34,947 nt of DNA, taken from positions 1 to 34,947 of the forward strand of contig NZ_BCNF01000006.1 in NCBI RefSeq assembly GCF_001485495.1, given 5' to 3'. Below are positions 32,496-34,947 of the stretch, piece after piece (the first letter of the stretch is position 1; each line of letters opens with the position of its first letter). The stretch comes from Gordonia desulfuricans NBRC 100010 (lineage in GTDB: Bacteria; Actinomycetota; Actinomycetes; Mycobacteriales; Mycobacteriaceae). The translations under genes were made by a program, and so were the position numbers. Below the pieces are notes generated by a model. That model did no database searches. It had not been told where the DNA came from and saw only the letters and a program-made list of their open reading frames with translations.

Positions 32496-34947
32496 TCAGC
32501 TGATCGGCACCCCGGATCGTCCGGTGCCGCCGAAGCTGGCCGGACCGGTGCCGTCGTCCTCGTCGTCGGTCCGTGGCCGCGGTACCGGGCACACCGCGAC
32601 GATCTTCTCGGCCAGCGATTCCCGGGCCGCCGGGGTGTCCTCGGCCAGCACCAGACAGAAGGTGTCGACGACGGTGCTGCCGAGGGTGGCGACCTTGGCC
32701 CAGCGGACCCGGGCACCGGCCTGCTCCATCACATCGCTGACCCGGCTGAGCAGCCCCAGCCGGTCGTCGGTGCGCAGTTCCATCAGCACCTCACCGGCGG
32801 CCGGCGCCTCGGCCCACAGCACCCTGGGCGGTGCCACCGCGAACAGCGCCGGAACCGCGTTGGCGGCCACCGCCTCCGGGTCGTCGGGCGGTTTGCCCGA
32901 GGTGGACGCACCCGGCGAACTCGTCACGGTGCCGATGGTCGGGACCGGAGAGTCCTTCTCCCGCTTGTCGAGTCGGTCGAGCACCTTGACCTTGCCCTCG
33001 ACCGCGGCGATCAGCTGCTGTCGCAGCAGACCCGCTTCGGGTGGCTCGCCGAATGCGGGTACCACGATGAAACGGTTGACCGCCCGACCCCGATGGTGCG
33101 CAACATTCGCCGAGTGCGACCGCAACCCGTTGAGCGCCAACACACCTGCCATCTTCGACAGCAGTCCCGGACGGTCCGGAGCCACCATGATCACCGAGTA
33201 GGTGTGCACCCCGTCGGCCGGCGAGAGCCGCACCCCGAAGTCCCCGGACTCGGCGACCTCGATCATCTCCTCGGTCAGCGGTTCGGGTGCGACGAGTTCG
33301 TCACCGTCGAGCAGGCGGGTGGCCCGCCGCACCAGATCGCTGATCAGCGAGGCCTTCCAGTCACCCCACACGCCGGGCCCGGTGGCCCGGGAATCCGCCT
33401 CGGCGAGCGCCGCGAGCAGTTCCAGGAGCACCCGCTTGTGGCGGAGGGTCTCCACCACCTCCTCGGCGGTGGCCGGGTCGTCGAGGTCACGCCGGGTGGC
33501 GATGGTCGGCAGCAGCAGATGATGGCGCACCATCTCCGAGAGGATCGCCACATCCTCCGGCCACAGACCGATCCGGTTGCCCACCTGCACCGCCAGCTCC
33601 GCGCCGACCATGCTGTGATCGGCGCCGCGCCCCTTGCCCAGATCGTGGATCAGGGCACCGAGCAACAGCAGATCGGGGCGCGAGACCCGGGTGGTCATCG
33701 ACCCCGCATAGACCGCGGTCTCCACCAGGTGCCGGTCGACCGTCCAGGTGTGGATGGCATCGCGGGGCGGAAGGTCGCGGACCGCACCCCATTCCGGCAG
33801 CAGCCGGCCCCACAGTCCGGTGCGGTCGAGTGCCTCGATCGGCGCCACCATGTGCGGTCCGGAACCCAACAGCACCAGCAGGTCGCTGAGGGCCTCCGAC
33901 GGCCAGGGCTCACGCAGTTCCGGGGCGTAGTCGGCCAGCCGGGACAGCGTGGAGGCGCTGATCGGCAGCCCGGTACGCGCCGACGACGACGCGACACGCA
34001 GGATCAGCCCCGGGTCCTTGCTCGGGATGGCGTTGCGCGCCAGCACGATCTCACCGTTGTGTTCGACCACACCCTCGTCGAGCGGACGGCGGATGGGTGA
34101 ACGCCGGAGCTTGGCCAGGCCGCGTCGCGGCAGGGCGTTGCCCGCCGTCCGCAACCCGACGTCGGTGGAGTACCCGATGGTGCGGGCCGCGTCACTGATC
34201 ACCCGGGCGAGGTCGAACCGGTCCCCGATCCCCAGTGCCGCGCCGATCTCGTCGGCGTCCTGGGCCCGGACCTGTTCGCGTGCGCGACCGGCGATCCGGT
34301 GCAGTTCGGTACGGATGTCCAGCAATCGCTGGTAGGCCACCTGCGGTCCGGCGTTGGGGCTGTCGGGACGCAGGTTGGCCATACCGTCGGTCAATTGCGC
34401 GATGGCCAGCGCACCGAGCAGCTGCACATCCCGCAACCCGCCGCGACCGTTCTTCAGGTCGGGTTCGGCGCGGTGGGCGATGTCACCGCTGCGGCGCCAC
34501 CGGTCCCGCGCATGATCGACCACGGCCGGGAACCGGTTGCGGATGTCGGTACGCCACTGCTGGCGCACGCCACCGATCAACAGCGACGAGAGATCTTCGT
34601 CACCGGCGATGTGCCGGGCCTCCAACAGGCCCAGTGCCGCGGTGATGTCGTCACCGGCCACCTGCAACGCCTGCGGCACCGTGCGGACACTGTGGTCGAG
34701 CGGGATGTTGGCGTCCCACAACGGATACCAGAGTCCGTCGGCGACCTCCGACACCCGCTCCGGGGACAGGTCCTCGTGCAGGAGGATCAGATCCAGATCC
34801 GAATGTGGGAGTAGTTCACCGCGGCCGAGTCCCCCGACCGCGACGATGGCCATCCCGCTGCCGGGCTTGATCCCGAGCTCTGCACCTTTGCTGGTCAGCC
34901 AGAACTCGTGCAGGTCCACCAGGACCTGACGCAGACCGGCCGCGTCC
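32496..34947 (-). CDS. glnD: Bifunctional uridylyltransferase/uridylyl-removing enzyme GlnD (5' end off the window)
   Basis: Nitrogen sensor that modifies the PII protein; in actinobacteria the modification is adenylylation of GlnK. The visible part exceeds 807 residues and is missing its N-terminus at the right edge, where the frame stays open. Domains in order: a nucleotidyltransferase domain with GGLGRGELLPHSDLD, a linker region, an HD domain (HTWTVDRHLVE and LIHDLGKGRGADHS), and two C-terminal ACT domains (one near VIMVAPDRPGLLSKMAG, one near ELRTDDRLGLLSRVSD). A Pro/Ser/Gly-rich linker separates the ACT domains. It usually follows amt-glnB/K, which would lie just outside the window. Confidence 0.95.
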   Translation of the reverse strand, partial: DAAGLRQVLVDLHEFWLTSKGAELGIKPGSGMAIVAVGGLGRGELLPHSDLDLILLHEDLSPERVSEVADGLWYPLWDANIPLDHSVRTVPQALQVAGDDITAALGLLEARHIAGDEDLSSLLIGGVRQQWRTDIRNRFPAVVDHARDRWRRSGDIAHRAEPDLKNGRGGLRDVQLLGALAIAQLTDGMANLRPDSPNAGPQVAYQRLLDIRTELHRIAGRAREQVRAQDADEIGAALGIGDRFDLARVISDAARTIGYSTDVGLRTAGNALPRRGLAKLRRSPIRRPLDEGVVEHNGEIVLARNAIPSKDPGLILRVASSSARTGLPISASTLSRLADYAPELREPWPSEALSDLLVLLGSGPHMVAPIEALDRTGLWGRLLPEWGAVRDLPPRDAIHTWTVDRHLVETAVYAGSMTTRVSRPDLLLLGALIHDLGKGRGADHSMVGAELAVQVGNRIGLWPEDVAILSEMVRHHLLLPTIATRRDLDDPATAEEVVETLRHKRVLLELLAALAEADSRATGPGVWGDWKASLISDLVRRATRLLDGDELVAPEPLTEEMIEVAESGDFGVRLSPADGVHTYSVIMVAPDRPGLLSKMAGVLALNGLRSHSANVAHHRGRAVNRFIVVPAFGEPPEAGLLRQQLIAAVEGKVKVLDRLDKREKDSPVPTIGTVTSSPGASTSGKPPDDPEAVAANAVPALFAVAPPRVLWAEAPAAGEVLMELRTDDRLGLLSRVSDVMEQAGARVRWAKVATLGSTVVDTFCLVLAEDTPAARESLAEKIVAVCPVPRPRTDDEDDGTGPASFGGTGRSGVPIS

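Noticed and set aside
32393..32716. Upstream extension of the ffh frame
   Set aside because: Overlaps glnD and lacks Ffh similarity; the ATG at 32392 begins the standard N domain.

Overview
This is a high-GC actinobacterial chromosome segment. Gene order and protein types place it in the order Mycobacteriales, and I infer Gordonia or a close relative. Most genes lie on the minus strand and follow, as I recall it, the M. tuberculosis order from about Rv2864c to Rv2918c (PBP lipoprotein, GNAT, ispG, rip1, dxr, DUF2631, rlmN, cdsA, frr, pyrH, tsf, rpsB, M23-like, xerC, viuB-like, dprA, yifB, yraN, DUF2469, rnhB, lepB, rplS, trmD, rimM, KH protein, rpsP, amidohydrolase, ffh, glnD). The genus is less certain than the order. 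The glnD gene runs off the right edge.

Layout. 1-7692 (minus): cell-wall transpeptidase, acetyltransferase, two MEP isoprenoid genes (ispG, dxr) flanking the site-2 protease Rip1, then an orphan PuuE-type allantoinase. 7877-8143 (plus): a DUF2631 membrane protein with a strong terminator, followed by a repeat-filled gap. 8590-14000 (minus): rpsB-tsf-pyrH-frr-cdsA-rlmN, a translation and phospholipid block with hairpins after rpsB and tsf. 14255-17332: a plus-strand M23-like protein convergent with xerC, then an iron-linked flavoreductase with an iron-box-like palindrome and a small DUF2510 membrane protein. 17476-20559 (minus): overlapping yraN-yifB-dprA. 21034-22272 (plus): an amidohydrolase with a predicted leaderless promoter and an inverted repeat over its -35 region, ended by a perfect terminator. 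22273-22757: repeats, including a 44-nt minisatellite. 22758-25094 (minus): rplS-lepB-rnhB-DUF2469. 25249-27094 (minus): an accessory three-gene operon that looks type VII secretion-associated. 27191-29139 (minus): rpsP-khpA-rimM-trmD. 29140-29710: a gene-free interval with hairpins and a CRP/GlxR-like site. 29711-34947 (minus): glnD, ffh and a translationally linked amidohydrolase.

The window is mostly housekeeping: ribosome production and recycling, rRNA and tRNA modification, protein export (ffh, lepB), membrane proteolysis, isoprenoid and phospholipid synthesis, and nitrogen signalling. The accessory material sits at a few breaks in the conserved order: the puuE gene, the plus-strand amidohydrolase, the T7SS-like operon and the repeat-bearing gaps. 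The strongest candidate for an undescribed system is the T7SS-like operon at 25249-27094. Its last protein looks like a polymorphic-toxin chassis whose C-terminal domain resembles a deaminase fold lacking the zinc ligands. No database search was possible, so all family assignments come from reading the translated sequence.
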